A stretch of DNA of 64,000 nt from Algicola sagamiensis DSM 14643 (GCF_000374485.1 NZ_KB894492.1:146508-210507), one strand, 5' to 3'. Counted from the stretch's first letter, positions 1-9,774 are shown. The notes: generated by a model from the letters alone, not told the origin. A program made the numbers and translations.

Positions 1-285
1 AATAAGAGACCAGTTTCCGTGTGGTCTTGTAAACGTGCAACGCGCTTGGTGTGACAGATAGCTATCAGAGTCTGGTTCCATCACATAGTTGATTGTATTG
101 AGAATACATTCTTGCTGGATAAATCCTGCGGCTTCAAGTTCATTGAATGTAAATTGGAGATCTTGACCTTGCTCAAAAACGTCATTTGGTGCAGGGAAGA
201 CATTCAGCAGGACATCATCACTTGCAGCAGATTGGAAAGCGATACAAGCAAAAGCAGTAGCCAGTGTTGTTTTGAAAATATTCAT
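1..285 (-). CDS. Secreted protein of unknown function, C-terminus outside window
   Basis: The minus strand reads from an ATG at 285 for 95 codons without a stop, so the gene runs off the left edge. A Shine-Dalgarno AAGGA lies 7 nt before the ATG. The N-terminus (MNIFKTTLATAFACIAF, then QSAAS) is a typical Sec signal peptide with a likely cut after AA. The visible mature part is polar, with two cysteines (in QQEC and ARC) that could form a disulphide in the periplasm. I recognise no family. It is transcribed away from the lipoprotein gene at 706-1710, with 420 nt of AT-rich DNA between them. Confidence 0.6.
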   Translation of the reverse strand, partial: MNIFKTTLATAFACIAFQSAASDDVLLNVFPAPNDVFEQGQDLQFTFNELEAAGFIQQECILNTINYVMEPDSDSYLSHQARCTFTRPHGNWSLI

Positions 286-705
286 TTCTAAGTCCTTCTA
301 TTATTTATTTCAATCCGACAATGATAATCTGGCAACGTAACTGTATTACCAGTACGGCGATATCGCCTGAATGAGTAGACCTAAGTTACTTGACTTACGA
401 GAGTCACGGAGGATTGTAGGTGAAAAATCCATCGGTACAATTGAAAAAAATTCCAGATTAAACATTAGAATTTCTAATGAATATAAGAGGTATGTGTAAA
501 ATCATGCTGAGAAAGTAAATTTTTAAACTCTTTTTTTATCAAGCAAGTATGAATAAATATTTATGAAAACATAAATCTGGACCGAATAAGTTACGATGAT
601 TGCAATAAACCAAAGCTTAATTTGCGTATTGCAAATCGATTTTGGGAAAGCCACTGATTTCTCTACAGATCAAAAGTGGACGAATCGATAGGTTTGTACC
701 AAAAG
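286..705. other. AT-rich intergenic region with two palindromes
   Basis: This stretch holds no convincing gene. It must contain the promoter of the leftward gene at 1-285 and the 3' end of the lipoprotein transcript. Two perfect inverted repeats stand out: the 12-bp palindrome GGCGATATCGCC at 356-367, and ATTAGAA/TTCTAAT around one base at 464-478. Either could be an operator for the leftward gene. I saw no T-tailed hairpin that would clearly terminate the lipoprotein gene. Confidence 0.4.
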
Positions 706-1710
706 TTACGATTTTGTCGCCGAGATTTCATTGCCATTGATGGTGACTTTCACAGTGACCAGACCACCTTTCCCATCTGTGATGACGAACATTCCTTGAT
801 CCTGATCAATTGGCATTTTTTGATTTGGCTTGTAGGTCAGTTGCTGTCCTAATGTTGAAAACCGACCTTGCTTTCCTTGCTGGATCACAACTGCAGAAAG
901 GCCGTCATTGTCAGGGTCTTTTGCCTGACTTTGCAGTAGCCAATTGACTTGGATACTTGAGGGCACTTTTGATTGAGCCAGATTCAGCTGAAAGTTTTTC
1001 GCAAATGGCGATGTATTTCGACCACAAGGTTTATGTGTTGTATCAATCTCGTTCACTTGAACGGAAATCATTCGCTGGTGACCATAGCTGTCCTTAATTT
1101 GTAAGTGAGCCAGATCACTGCCACTCTGGTTTGGATACGGGTGGTAAATCAGTAGTGCACCATCAACGACGAATTCACCTTTCATGCCTTGCTGGGTGAC
1201 AAATGCATCGAGCGTTTCAGAATGAAAATTCTGAACGCGAGAAGCGCTTTGCCAATTGACACTGCGGGAATAATTCCCGACGGTCACTGGAAATTCAAAA
1301 TGATCAGCGAAAGGGTGGTTTTCTTCGAGGGTATTAATGCCATCAACAGCAATCGTGAGTTGTAACAACTGACCTGAACGCGTAGTTAACATAAAACGTC
1401 CTGTATCACGACCAAATTGGTTTTGTGATGGATAATATGTTGCAGAAGTTGTAGAGATTTCCCATTTCCCTTTTTCACCTTCTTTTAGAAGCGTTAAAGT
1501 GCGGATTTGGTCCTTCAGGCCTAGCTTTCGAGCAAGCAGCGGGAAAGAAAAGCTTTGTGACATATCACCCACCGCAATTGGAAGTGCGACGGCAACACGT
1601 TGTTCAGTTTGGATCTCATGATCGGACTCGTTTGAAGTTGCTGGCAAGCAAGCAGCCAGATATCCAGCAAGTGCAACAACAGCGATACTTCGGTACGGCT
1701 TAAGTATCAT
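706..1710 (-). CDS. Lipoprotein with cadherin-like repeats
   Basis: This is a predicted outer-membrane or surface lipoprotein of 334 residues. The N-terminus MILKPYRSIAVVALAGYLAAC is a lipoprotein signal with lipobox LAAC (lipidated Cys21). The ATG at 1710 is preferred over an in-frame TTG six bases upstream because GGGGA lies 6 nt before it. The rest appears to be three repeats of about 100 residues, each ending in a segment such as HLQIKDSYGHQ or FVITDGKGG, which resembles the calcium-binding DxxGG turn of bacterial cadherin-like/VCBS modules. Such domains usually mediate adhesion or matrix contact; here that is inference. It stands alone between AT-rich intergenic regions, suggesting accessory DNA. 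Confidence 0.6.
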   Translation of the reverse strand: MILKPYRSIAVVALAGYLAACLPATSNESDHEIQTEQRVAVALPIAVGDMSQSFSFPLLARKLGLKDQIRTLTLLKEGEKGKWEISTTSATYYPSQNQFGRDTGRFMLTTRSGQLLQLTIAVDGINTLEENHPFADHFEFPVTVGNYSRSVNWQSASRVQNFHSETLDAFVTQQGMKGEFVVDGALLIYHPYPNQSGSDLAHLQIKDSYGHQRMISVQVNEIDTTHKPCGRNTSPFAKNFQLNLAQSKVPSSIQVNWLLQSQAKDPDNDGLSAVVIQQGKQGRFSTLGQQLTYKPNQKMPIDQDQGMFVITDGKGGLVTVKVTINGNEISATKS

Positions 1711-2121
1711 GAGCAATCCCCAACCTTAGTTTAAAAACCTGTTAATGAAATATTAAGTTGTGTGTAATGTACATGTTGATTAAAAAATAGTCAAATTTAA
1801 TTAACAATTATTTTAATTGGTCGTTGGGATATATGTTGTTTTTAAAGTGGTGTAAGCGTTATTTTTGATTTAAATATCAGTGGCTTGGTTGGTATCATTT
1901 GTGGTTAAATAAATGTTAACATATGTGTGTTTCGATTTATTCATTTGTTCAGGGTAAATTGCTGTATTGAACATCAACAACTCCGTTTGTATGATTAGCG
2001 ATGATAAATTCATATTGTGCTGAGGGTGTTAAGTATACATTTTTCAGTGGGTTGAATGAGGCATCAATATCTTTCAAAAAAGTTCAACGGTTCAAGATCT
2101 TAAAGTCAAAAGGAAATTTCG
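1711..2121. other. AT-rich intergenic region between divergent genes
   Basis: About 410 nt separates the leftward lipoprotein gene from the rightward GFA gene and should hold both promoters. Base composition is clearly more AT-rich than the flanking genes. I saw no credible ORF, RNA gene or strong hairpin. The end (2107-2121) carries an AAGGAA Shine-Dalgarno for the GFA gene. Confidence 0.4.
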
Positions 2122-2508
2122 ATGAAATCTTACTCTGGATCCTGTCTATGCGGGCATGTTCAGTATGTTGCTAAAGGAAAGCCTTCATTTCCACATTTAT
2201 GTTCGTGTCAGATTTGCCAACGATGGGCTGGCGCTCCAACAGTCGCTTGGGTAGAGTTCCCTTTAGAGACATTTTCATGGGTAACTTCTTCGGATAAACC
2301 TGATTTTTTTGCATCTTCTGAGCATACGAAAAAAGGGCACTGCCCAAGGTGTGGTAGCTCAATTTGTGCGATTGATGAGGGATACGATAAAATTTCAATC
2401 ACAATGAGCTCTCTCGATGACTCATCGAGTTTGAAATTAGGCAAACAACATAGTTATCAATCAGAACTCCCTGCGTGGGTTCCATGGAATCTAGAAACTC
2501 AAACTTAG
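2122..2508 (+). CDS. GFA-family (CENP-V/GFA) zinc protein
   Basis: This 128-residue protein matches the glutathione-dependent formaldehyde-activating (GFA)/CENP-V fold. The zinc ligands are visible in order: CLCG (Cys8, Cys10), CSCQIC (Cys27, Cys29, Cys32) and CPRCGSSIC (Cys74, Cys77, Cys82). Members bind zinc, and some were proposed to speed formaldehyde-glutathione adduct formation, but most have no proven substrate. The start is supported by AAGGAA about 6 nt upstream. It ends 22 nt before greB and could be co-transcribed with it. Exact function is unknown. Confidence 0.8.
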   Translation: MKSYSGSCLCGHVQYVAKGKPSFPHLCSCQICQRWAGAPTVAWVEFPLETFSWVTSSDKPDFFASSEHTKKGHCPRCGSSICAIDEGYDKISITMSSLDDSSSLKLGKQHSYQSELPAWVPWNLETQT

Positions 2509-2530
2509 TAAAAGCGATTCAAAAACAATT

Positions 2531-3010
2531 GTGAAAACGAAACTAATAACCAGAGCGGGCTATAACAAATTAAAGGAAGAGCACGACTATCTTTGGAGAA
2601 AAAAAAGGCCAGAAGTCACTAAGATTGTGTCTTGGGCTGCGAGCCTTGGTGATCGTTCAGAAAATGCTGACTACACATTTAACAAGCGTTTGTTAAGGCA
2701 AATCGATCGTCGTATCCATTTTATTCGAAAACTTCTTCCAGAATTAACAATTGTTGATTACTCTCCTCAGCAAGAAGGAAAAGTATTTTTTGGGGCTTGG
2801 ATTGAAGTCGAGAATATCAATGGTGAAGTCCTGAAATTTCGGATTGTTGGACCTGAAGAAATCTACGGCGATGAAAAAGATTACATTTCAATCGACTCAC
2901 CGATGGCTCGTGCACTCTTAAAAAAAGAAGTAGATGATACGGTGTATGTGAAAACCCCTGATGGGGAAAAGGAATGGGTGATCCATTCTATTTTTTATGA
3001 GAAGAACTAA
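2531..3010 (+). CDS. greB: Transcription elongation factor GreB
   Basis: GreB binds the secondary channel of stalled RNA polymerase and stimulates cleavage of backtracked RNA. The 159-residue product matches the family in length and landmarks: N-terminal coiled coil (about 1-75) with the acidic tip motif GDRSENADY near residue 40, then the C-terminal FKBP-like domain with IVDYSPQQEGKVFFGAW and DYISIDSPMARALL. The start is a GTG; I see no strong Shine-Dalgarno, so translation may depend on the GFA gene just upstream. The tex gene follows, as in E. coli greB-yhgF, but a hairpin with a T tail separates them. Confidence 0.95.
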   Translation: MKTKLITRAGYNKLKEEHDYLWRKKRPEVTKIVSWAASLGDRSENADYTFNKRLLRQIDRRIHFIRKLLPELTIVDYSPQQEGKVFFGAWIEVENINGEVLKFRIVGPEEIYGDEKDYISIDSPMARALLKKEVDDTVYVKTPDGEKEWVIHSIFYEKN

Positions 3011-3019
3011 CCTACAGGG

Positions 3020-3042
3020 CTGAAATGTTTTCAGTTCTTTTT
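3020..3042 (+). terminator. Rho-independent terminator after greB
   Basis: A perfect 6-bp stem CTGAAA/TTTCAG with a 3-nt loop is followed by TTCTTTTT, starting 10 nt after the greB stop codon. The stem is short and AU-rich, so termination may be partial. Confidence 0.5.
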
Positions 3043-3230
3043 CCAGTGCATCCCAGCCTTCTCGTGTTATATAATTGGACTTCTTCATGAGGTTTGATAA
3101 TTTCGCGTAATCTCAACTTTATTTTTGGCGAAAACAAACTGCCGTGACACGTTAAATTTGTATCTGTTGCTTGTATCTTCGATGAATGAGCAGCAACGGA
3201 GGTTCTCAATAATTAAGGATTGTATGTCTC

Positions 3231-5549
3231 ATGCCTAGTATTTCTCAGCAACTCTCAAAAGAGTTGAATGCCCAAGTCTCGCAAATTGATTCAGCGGTCA
3301 AGTTGTTAGATGACGGATCGACTGTTCCATTTATTGCACGCTATCGAAAAGAAGCAACTGGCGGGCTGGATGATACACAATTGAGAACACTTGAACAGCG
3401 GCTTTCCTATTTACGAGATATGGAAGATCGCCGTCGGGTCATTTTAAAGTCGATAGAAGACCAGGGAAAACTAACTGCTGAGTTACAAAAAGATATCCTC
3501 GATGCAGATAACAAAACCCTGCTTGAAGACCTCTACCTCCCATACCGACCAAAACGAAGAACAAAAGGCCAAATCGCGATTGAAGCAGGCATCGAACCGC
3601 TGGCAGATCTGCTTTTCTCACAACCGAATACCGATCCGGAAGTTGCAGCGCAAGATTTTCTCAATCCAGAAAAGAATTTTTCAGATACCAAAGCTGTTCT
3701 GGAAGGCGCGAAATATATTCTCATGGAGCGTTTTGCTGAAGACGCAAAGCTATTGGAAAAAGTAAGAAAGCACCTCAAAAGAGAGGCTCATCTCACCAGT
3801 ACGCTCGTCAAAGGTGAAGCGGAATCCGGGGCAAAATATCGAGACTATTTTGAACATAGTGAACCCGTTCGCAGTATTCCTTCACACCGTGCTTTAGCGA
3901 TGTTTCGTGGTAGAAACGAAGGCGTGTTGCAACTCAATATCGATCCTGCGCCAGAGCAAGAAGAGACTTCAAAGTCCTCCGTTTGTGAGAAGATGATCGC
4001 TGACCATGTTGGTTTGTCTTTTGATGGTGCGAAAGCTGATACTTGGCTTAAGTCTGTTGTTCAATGGACATGGAAGGTGAAAGTCGCACTGCATCTGGAA
4101 ACAGAAATCTTGGGCGAAATGAAAGAAAAATCTGAGCTTGAGGCAATCAACGTCTTCTCTAAGAATTTAAAAGACCTACTTATGTCTGCACCAGCAGGTG
4201 CAAGACCGACACTTGGATTGGATCCAGGATTGAGAACAGGCGTGAAAGTCGCAGTTGTTGATGACACAGGTAAACTTCAAGCGACATCGACAATTTTCCC
4301 ACATGCACCACAAAACCACTGGGACAAGTCGATTCGTGTTTTGGCAAATCTCTGCAAACAGTACAAGATAGAACTGGTTGCGATTGGGAATGGAACGGCT
4401 TCCAGAGAGACCGACAAGCTTGTTGGTGAACTGATGAAAGATAACCCGGACTTACAATTGACCAAGGTGATGGTGAGTGAAGCAGGCGCATCGGTTTATT
4501 CAGCTTCTGAGTTTGCAGCAAACGAATTCCCGGATCTCGATGTTTCGTTACGTGGTGCGGTGTCTATTGCAAGAAGATTACAGGACCCATTGGCAGAATT
4601 AGTTAAAATCGAACCAAAGTCTATTGGTGTCGGCCAATACCAGCATGACGTCAACCAAAGTGATTTGGCGAAAAGTCTTGATGCGATTGTAGAGGACTGT
4701 GTGAATGCAGTCGGTGTTGATGTGAATATGGCTTCTGCACCACTACTCGCAAGAGTTTCTGGTCTCAATAAGACGCTTGCGAATAACATTGTTGCTTACC
4801 GAGATGAGCATGGGCGTTTTCAGAATCGACAGCTTTTCAAGAAAGTAACGCGTCTTGGGCCGAAAGCATTCGAGCAGGCGGCAGGTTTCTTAAAAATCTC
4901 AAATGGCGATAACCCGTTAGATGCTTCTGCTGTTCACCCCGAGTCTTATAATGTTGTGAAGCAAATTGTCGGTGATCATGATATTCAGGTTGACCAAGTG
5001 ATTGGGAATTCCGAATTCTTAAGAAAACTGGATCCAAAGAGCTATGTCACCAATGATGTTGGTTTACCAACAGTGACGGATATTATCTCTGAATTAGATA
5101 AGCCTGGACGTGATCCGCGACCTGAGTTTAAAACGGCTCGCTTTGATGAAGCGGTATCGACAATTCAGGATTTAAAGCCAGGCTTGATCTTGGAAGGTGT
5201 CGTCTCGAACGTCACAAACTTTGGTGCTTTTGTTGATGTTGGGGTCCATCAGGATGGCTTAGTCCATATTTCTTCATTAACAGATAAATTTGTTTCTGAT
5301 CCGCATGAAGTGGTCAAGGCAGGTGATATTGTGAAAGTGAAGGTCCTTGATGTTGACCTAGGGCGCAAGCGGATCAGCTTCACCATGCGTATGGATGAAG
5401 CGTCACAGCAAAGCTCGCCAAAGGAAGGACGTTCGTCACAGCCCAAACAGAAACAACGTTCATCACAGCAAAAGTCTAGGAAAGACAATGCGATGAATAG
5501 TGCTATGAGCAGCGCATTTGCAGAAGCCTTTGCAAAAGCGAAGAAATAG
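3231..5549 (+). CDS. tex: Tex family RNA-binding transcription accessory protein
   Basis: Tex is a large cytoplasmic nucleic-acid-binding protein related to the core of eukaryotic Spt6 and is linked to transcription fidelity. The 772 residues show the usual order: N-terminal helical domain with [15 protein letters not shown], the YqgF/RNase-H-like domain beginning [16 protein letters not shown], the helix-hairpin-helix region with [15 protein letters not shown], and an S1 domain near residues 645-715 ([20 protein letters not shown]). A Gln/Ser/Lys-rich tail follows. It is downstream of greB, a conserved association of two elongation-related genes, and has its own terminator at 5610. Confidence 0.95.
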   Translation: MPSISQQLSKELNAQVSQIDSAVKLLDDGSTVPFIARYRKEATGGLDDTQLRTLEQRLSYLRDMEDRRRVILKSIEDQGKLTAELQKDILDADNKTLLEDLYLPYRPKRRTKGQIAIEAGIEPLADLLFSQPNTDPEVAAQDFLNPEKNFSDTKAVLEGAKYILMERFAEDAKLLEKVRKHLKREAHLTSTLVKGEAESGAKYRDYFEHSEPVRSIPSHRALAMFRGRNEGVLQLNIDPAPEQEETSKSSVCEKMIADHVGLSFDGAKADTWLKSVVQWTWKVKVALHLETEILGEMKEKSELEAINVFSKNLKDLLMSAPAGARPTLGLDPGLRTGVKVAVVDDTGKLQATSTIFPHAPQNHWDKSIRVLANLCKQYKIELVAIGNGTASRETDKLVGELMKDNPDLQLTKVMVSEAGASVYSASEFAANEFPDLDVSLRGAVSIARRLQDPLAELVKIEPKSIGVGQYQHDVNQSDLAKSLDAIVEDCVNAVGVDVNMASAPLLARVSGLNKTLANNIVAYRDEHGRFQNRQLFKKVTRLGPKAFEQAAGFLKISNGDNPLDASAVHPESYNVVKQIVGDHDIQVDQVIGNSEFLRKLDPKSYVTNDVGLPTVTDIISELDKPGRDPRPEFKTARFDEAVSTIQDLKPGLILEGVVSNVTNFGAFVDVGVHQDGLVHISSLTDKFVSDPHEVVKAGDIVKVKVLDVDLGRKRISFTMRMDEASQQSSPKEGRSSQPKQKQRSSQQKSRKDNAMNSAMSSAFAEAFAKAKK

Positions 5550-5609
5550 GTCAAAATACCTTCGTTTACGCGTATTGTGCTGATTGTTCAGTGACAATAC
5601 ACTGTGATA

Positions 5610-5635
5610 CACCTCCATCGCGGAGGTGTTTTTAT
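5610..5635 (+). terminator. Rho-independent terminator after tex
   Basis: A perfect 7-bp GC-rich stem CACCTCC/GGAGGTG with loop ATCGC is followed by TTTTTATTTG, 60 nt after the tex stop. Its position inside the upstream in-frame extension of the next ORF argues that the next gene starts later, at 5666. Confidence 0.85.
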
Positions 5636-5665
5636 TTGTTATCAGGCTTGTTTATTATCGTGAAT

Positions 5666-6073
5666 ATGAATCGAATCTTAAATGTCGCTTTCTTGATCAC
5701 TCTGCTTTTGCTTTTTGGGTGTGCAGCGAAGCTCCCTGCAGAGCCGGAAGGGACGGCACATATCGTGATCTCGAAAGAAGATCCACCAAACTATTGTAAA
5801 GAGCTTGGTCCAGTCGAGGCGCAGCATGGTTCTGGTTGTGTCGGCTTTCAGACAGGAACATATGTTGGGGCATATCGCATCCTCAAATCACAGGCGAAAT
5901 CATTACAAGCCAATTATGTTCGGATGGATGCACACCAGTTTCCTGGTCAGGATGCACATTGTTCAAGTTTTGCCTATGTGATCCGTGGTGTTGCTTTTAT
6001 GTGTGAAATACCAAAAGCGCAGAAAATCGAGCAACCTGTTGTGAAAACAAAAGAGAAATCCTTTCTTTTTTAA
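5666..6073 (+). CDS. DUF4156-type lipoprotein
   Basis: This 135-residue small lipoprotein has signal MNRILNVAFLITLLLLFGC with lipobox LFGC. The body carries the pattern seen in DUF4156 proteins: an early CKELGPV, a glycine-rich GTYVGAYRILKSQA helix, then NYVRMD and a late cysteine pair (HCSSFAY, FMCEI). Length fits that family. Its role is unknown; relatives are envelope proteins. The start at 5666 is chosen because earlier in-frame codons lie on the tex terminator, although no strong Shine-Dalgarno is seen. Confidence 0.65.
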   Translation: MNRILNVAFLITLLLLFGCAAKLPAEPEGTAHIVISKEDPPNYCKELGPVEAQHGSGCVGFQTGTYVGAYRILKSQAKSLQANYVRMDAHQFPGQDAHCSSFAYVIRGVAFMCEIPKAQKIEQPVVKTKEKSFLF

Positions 6074-6145
6074 TCGGTTGTTGTGTGAATGAAGAAATAT
6101 TCTTAAAATTCTACATGCGCATAAAAACGATAAGGTGTACAACAA

Positions 6146-6487
6146 ATGAAAACGTTCTTTCTTTCATCACTGCTTTTCTCATCCTTCTCTCTCCTGAGTG
6201 CGAATTATATGGTTGATATCAACGTCACAGTGGATAATAAAAATGTTTTTTCTCCAAGTTTTATTGTTCGATTAAACGAGACTGCAACGATGATAACAGG
6301 TGAAGACTTCGAAGCGTCAGTTTTGGTGAATGAGAATAAGGATGACACATTAGCGGTATCATTGGATGTCAGAGCAAATGACTTTCAATTAGCACCAAAA
6401 ATTAGCGCAGAACCAGGGAAGTTGGTGACGATCCAGACTGAAGAAGGAAAGGTTTACCTCGTGGTTTCACCATATCTAGAAAAGTGA
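6146..6487 (+). CDS. Small exported protein, unknown function
   Basis: The gene encodes 113 residues with a clear Sec signal (MKTFFLSSLLFSSFSLLSA) and a likely cut after SA. The mature part of about 94 residues is predicted mostly beta, with alternating polar and hydrophobic residues, no cysteine and an acidic surface. AAGG lies 10 nt before the ATG. I recognise no family; it probably acts in the periplasm. It is 72 nt downstream of the DUF4156 lipoprotein in the same direction and might share its transcript. An inverted repeat follows at 6506. Confidence 0.6.
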   Translation: MKTFFLSSLLFSSFSLLSANYMVDINVTVDNKNVFSPSFIVRLNETATMITGEDFEASVLVNENKDDTLAVSLDVRANDFQLAPKISAEPGKLVTIQTEEGKVYLVVSPYLEK

Positions 6488-6505
6488 TTTTACTTATCAT
6501 CCGAA

Positions 6506-6533
6506 CAGCTTCAACCTTAATCGTTTGAAGCTG
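6506..6533. repeat. 9-bp inverted repeat between convergent genes
   Basis: CAGCTTCAA and TTGAAGCTG pair perfectly around a 10-nt loop, in the gap between a rightward and a leftward gene. No T tract follows on either strand, so it may protect mRNA ends or be a weak bidirectional terminator. Confidence 0.4.
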
Positions 6534-6568
6534 CTCATGAATCAATAAAACTAGATCACCTATCCTGA

Positions 6569-7399
6569 CTATGATTGAGCGTCTTTGAAAGCGCTATCGG
6601 ATTTTTCCTGTATTTTTTTATTCTTTGGTGGAACCCCAAGCAACAATCGTAAGTTTGTATTTTTATAGTTCAGGCCGAGCTTTTCGCCTTGAACGACATC
6701 TGGGTGAACAAAAGTCCCAAATAATCGATCCCAGAATGAAAAAATAAACCCAAAGTTTTTGTCAGAAAAGCGTCGTTCAACATGGTGATGGACAAAGTGC
6801 ACTCTTGGCGTCACGATGATCCATTCTAACTGGCGCTCAAACGGAAAACGAACGTTTGAATGGATCCAATGTTGGTTGAGGACACGAATGATGATCAAAA
6901 TGACGATCATGGTGCCCCCTTGTGCAGTTGGAAATGCTAAGTATGAAATCACAAGCGGTAAACCCATCAAAACCACATGCAATGGCGAAGCTCTCAAACC
7001 AGCTAACCACCATAGGTGTTTCGGCGCATGATGCCATGCATGCGCATGCCAAAATAATTGGGTGTGTAATAGTCGATGTGCCCAGTAAAACAAAAAGTCT
7101 GTAAACAGGAGTTGTATCAGTCCAATGAGAATCGGTGGAATCGCTGAAATATCCGGTTGTAAGCTACTGATCCAAGGCAAATCCAGAAAAAATATAATCA
7201 ATGGTGTACCAAGAAGCATCCAAAACAACGCTGAAAAAAGTGTAGCGCCAAGGACACTTGCGATATCCCATTTGTATTCTCGCGGTTGCTCTAATTTGCG
7301 AAATGGAAATTTACTGGCAAGAAATTGCAATAAAAGTCCGGTGATGATGTAGATGAGGATGACTTGTAGGTTCATAGAATTGATCCAGCTAAGGTACAT
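6569..7399 (-). CDS. Sterol desaturase / fatty-acid hydroxylase family membrane protein
   Basis: This is a membrane di-iron enzyme of the fatty acid hydroxylase superfamily, 276 residues. The three histidine boxes are visible: HRLLH (HxxxH), HAHAWHH (HxxHH) and HFVHHH, between about four hydrophobic segments, which is the expected topology. Such enzymes oxidise C-H bonds in lipids with O2; the substrate cannot be read from sequence. The start could be the ATG at 7399 or at 7375 (GGA 8 nt upstream); the choice changes only eight residues. The LysR gene begins divergently 176 nt away and is a candidate regulator. Confidence 0.85.
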   Translation of the reverse strand: MYLSWINSMNLQVILIYIITGLLLQFLASKFPFRKLEQPREYKWDIASVLGATLFSALFWMLLGTPLIIFFLDLPWISSLQPDISAIPPILIGLIQLLFTDFLFYWAHRLLHTQLFWHAHAWHHAPKHLWWLAGLRASPLHVVLMGLPLVISYLAFPTAQGGTMIVILIIIRVLNQHWIHSNVRFPFERQLEWIIVTPRVHFVHHHVERRFSDKNFGFIFSFWDRLFGTFVHPDVVQGEKLGLNYKNTNLRLLLGVPPKNKKIQEKSDSAFKDAQS

Positions 7400-7575
7400 G
7401 AAGCATTATTCTACCCAGCATGCTGTGCCTATAAAAGAAAATAATTTTTATTCTCATTCCGATTTAAAATAATATCAAGCATTTACCCTATTTATGACTT
7501 TATGCTTAGGTGGTAAAGTCAGAGCGAGCGCGATGAGTAGGCAGTCATGTACAGAAAATGGATAGGAATAGAAGG

Positions 7576-8553
7576 ATGGAAAATAAGGTAATGTTAAGAC
7601 AAAAAGTCAGAAAACTGGATTTTCAAGCGTTAGAAATATTTCACACGCTTTATGCTTTACATAATGTGACGGCCACCTCGGAGCTTTTATCTCTTAGCCA
7701 ATCGACGGTAAGTTATAGTTTAAATCGTCTGAGAAATGTTTTTGAGGATGAGCTATTTATCCCAACGAGAAGTGGTATGATGCCGACTCAAAAGGCAAAA
7801 AGTATTGCGGATTCCGTTAAAGTAATTTTAGAAAAAATTTCTGACTGTGTGGATGAAAAGGTTATTTTCTCCCCAAAAGATGAAAAAGTCAGTTTTATCA
7901 TATTTGCCCCTGAATACTTCGAGATCCTGATTTTGCCAATGCTCATGAAAGACATTATCAAACATGAGTTAAAAATTCATATTGAAATGATCAGGCCAGA
8001 TGTCAAAGTGCCATTCGAGGAGATATTGAGTAAGCGTATTGACTTAGGCATCATGCCTCTTAATCGATTTGAAAATCTGCCATCCTCTCTTGAGCATGAA
8101 ACAATCCTGACGGATAAATTAATCGCTGTATTTGAGGGCAAGCCCCTGAGCGATTCGACCTTAACTATTGATGAGATGCTGACTCAAAAACAGGTTTTTC
8201 CAACACCTTGGTTAAGTGGTCACTGTATGGTTGAGTCCTGGCTCAAACAAAAAGGCATCATTCGGCCAGTTGCGATTCGAGCAAATGGTTATTACGCCGG
8301 TTTAAACATGCTGAGTTCACCTGAAATAATGATGATGCTACCGGAAAAGATCTATCAAAAAGTTTCGAAGAAGTACCCGTTTCTTTATGCACGTCCAGCG
8401 CCAGAAGATTTACCTGGATTTGAGGTGGCGATGGTATGGCATACCTCACACACTCGCCAACCTGCAAATCTCTGGTTAAGAAAACAGATTTTAAAGGCGT
8501 GTACAACACTCAATTCGCATTTGCAAAGTGAAGCGGGTAGTCAACAGGCTTAA
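7576..8553 (+). CDS. LysR-family transcriptional regulator
   Basis: A 325-residue LysR-type regulator: the N-terminal winged helix (about 12-75) shows FHTLYALHNVTATSELLSLS followed by STVSYSLNRLR, and the rest is a periplasmic-binding-protein-like ligand domain. Three in-frame ATGs are possible (7558, 7576, 7591); 7576 has AGGA 8 nt upstream and is preferred. It is divergent from the sterol-desaturase-family gene, the usual LysR target arrangement. Its 3' end overlaps the stop end of the MFS gene on the other strand by 44 nt. The effector is unknown. Confidence 0.9.
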   Translation: MENKVMLRQKVRKLDFQALEIFHTLYALHNVTATSELLSLSQSTVSYSLNRLRNVFEDELFIPTRSGMMPTQKAKSIADSVKVILEKISDCVDEKVIFSPKDEKVSFIIFAPEYFEILILPMLMKDIIKHELKIHIEMIRPDVKVPFEEILSKRIDLGIMPLNRFENLPSSLEHETILTDKLIAVFEGKPLSDSTLTIDEMLTQKQVFPTPWLSGHCMVESWLKQKGIIRPVAIRANGYYAGLNMLSSPEIMMMLPEKIYQKVSKKYPFLYARPAPEDLPGFEVAMVWHTSHTRQPANLWLRKQILKACTTLNSHLQSEAGSQQA

Positions 8554-9718
8554 ATCGCCATCCGATGAAAAGCATCATCGTGGCAATGATTGCGAGTATT
8601 AGCCATGCAACAGAAAAGCTCGAATAAGTATCTTTGATGAATCCTGCAACGAGTGGCGACATCGCGGCAATGATATAGCCAATTCCTTGAACAAATGTGG
8701 TCAACTTGCCCGTTTGTGTTGGATCATCCACATGGTCCATGGTCACAATCAAACTCATGGGGAAGAGTCCACCGATACCGATCCCTAAAAGGCTGGCCCA
8801 TAACAGTGCATATGCTGTTGGAGCGATAATCAGCCCAATAAAACCAGCAATGATACTACCTAATAAGCAACTGAGTATCCAGCGGCGATCAACACTTTGG
8901 CTCGCCATGGCGGGGATAAGTAAACCAGCCAATACCTCCATGGATGTCAAAAAAGCTAAAATCAACCCAGACTCTTTATCCTGCCAGCCCAAATCAAAAT
9001 AATAAGGTGGTAGCCAAGCCAAGACACAGGTATATGCGGATGTACCTAGACCAAAGAACATGCCTAATAGCCATGCACGAGGATGACGCGTGAATTGAAA
9101 TGTGGATGAATGTCTATTTGATGATCTTGGGGTGAAATGATCGCTATTCTGTAAACGCTCTTTCATGGTGTGCCAAATGAGCAATGCGAACACAGCCAAC
9201 CCAGCCCAAATCGACAAAGCCACCTGCCAGCTATCAAAGAATTCTGCGAGAAATGGTGCAGTAGAAGCAGATAAGGCAGCGCCTCCCATAATGGCTGTCA
9301 CATAGACACCCATGAATAGCTCAATGTGTTTTGGGAAACGTGATTTAATGATTTGAGGGATGATCGATTGGATCATCGCAATCCCAATGCCGGCAATCAT
9401 CGCAGTCATGAGGAGGTTTATTTCATCTTCCGCGATAAACCGGAATAAACTTGCTACTGCGATCAGTAACAAAGATAAACTCACAACACGGTGTTCCCCA
9501 GCAGCCTGTGTCATACGTAATCCGATAAACATGGCAATGCCCATCGCGAGAACGGGAAGCATTGTGAGTAATGAAATCACAGTATAACTGAGCGGTATTG
9601 TGTCACGGATTGCATTGAGCAGTGGGCCAATAGCAGCCATTGAGGGGCGTAAGTTCAGTCCTATCAAAATAAAGATGATACATAATAAGACACTCGTACT
9701 TCTGGAAGTGGTCATCAT
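8510..9718 (-). CDS. CynX/NimT-like MFS transporter
   Basis: This 402-residue major-facilitator protein has about twelve hydrophobic segments. The first helix carries LNLRPSMAAIGPLL, the hallmark of the CynX/NimT branch (cyanate and nitroimidazole exporters), and later helices show GIGIGGLFPMSL. Substrate is not predictable; E. coli CynX and YeaN/NimT handle small organic molecules. GGAG precedes the first of two adjacent ATGs. It converges with the LysR gene with an overlap of 44 nt in the coding ends. Confidence 0.85.
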   Translation of the reverse strand: MMTTSRSTSVLLCIIFILIGLNLRPSMAAIGPLLNAIRDTIPLSYTVISLLTMLPVLAMGIAMFIGLRMTQAAGEHRVVSLSLLLIAVASLFRFIAEDEINLLMTAMIAGIGIAMIQSIIPQIIKSRFPKHIELFMGVYVTAIMGGAALSASTAPFLAEFFDSWQVALSIWAGLAVFALLIWHTMKERLQNSDHFTPRSSNRHSSTFQFTRHPRAWLLGMFFGLGTSAYTCVLAWLPPYYFDLGWQDKESGLILAFLTSMEVLAGLLIPAMASQSVDRRWILSCLLGSIIAGFIGLIIAPTAYALLWASLLGIGIGGLFPMSLIVTMDHVDDPTQTGKLTTFVQGIGYIIAAMSPLVAGFIKDTYSSFSVAWLILAIIATMMLFIGWRFKPVDYPLHFANAN

Positions 9719-9774
9719 CAGTTGTTGTGCTCCATTGGATCAGTTCCATGATTACATACGGAAAATTCACGGAT

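Noticed and set aside
3012-3209. Minus-strand 65-residue frame between greB and tex
   Set aside because: Covers the greB terminator, has no domain and no ribosome site.
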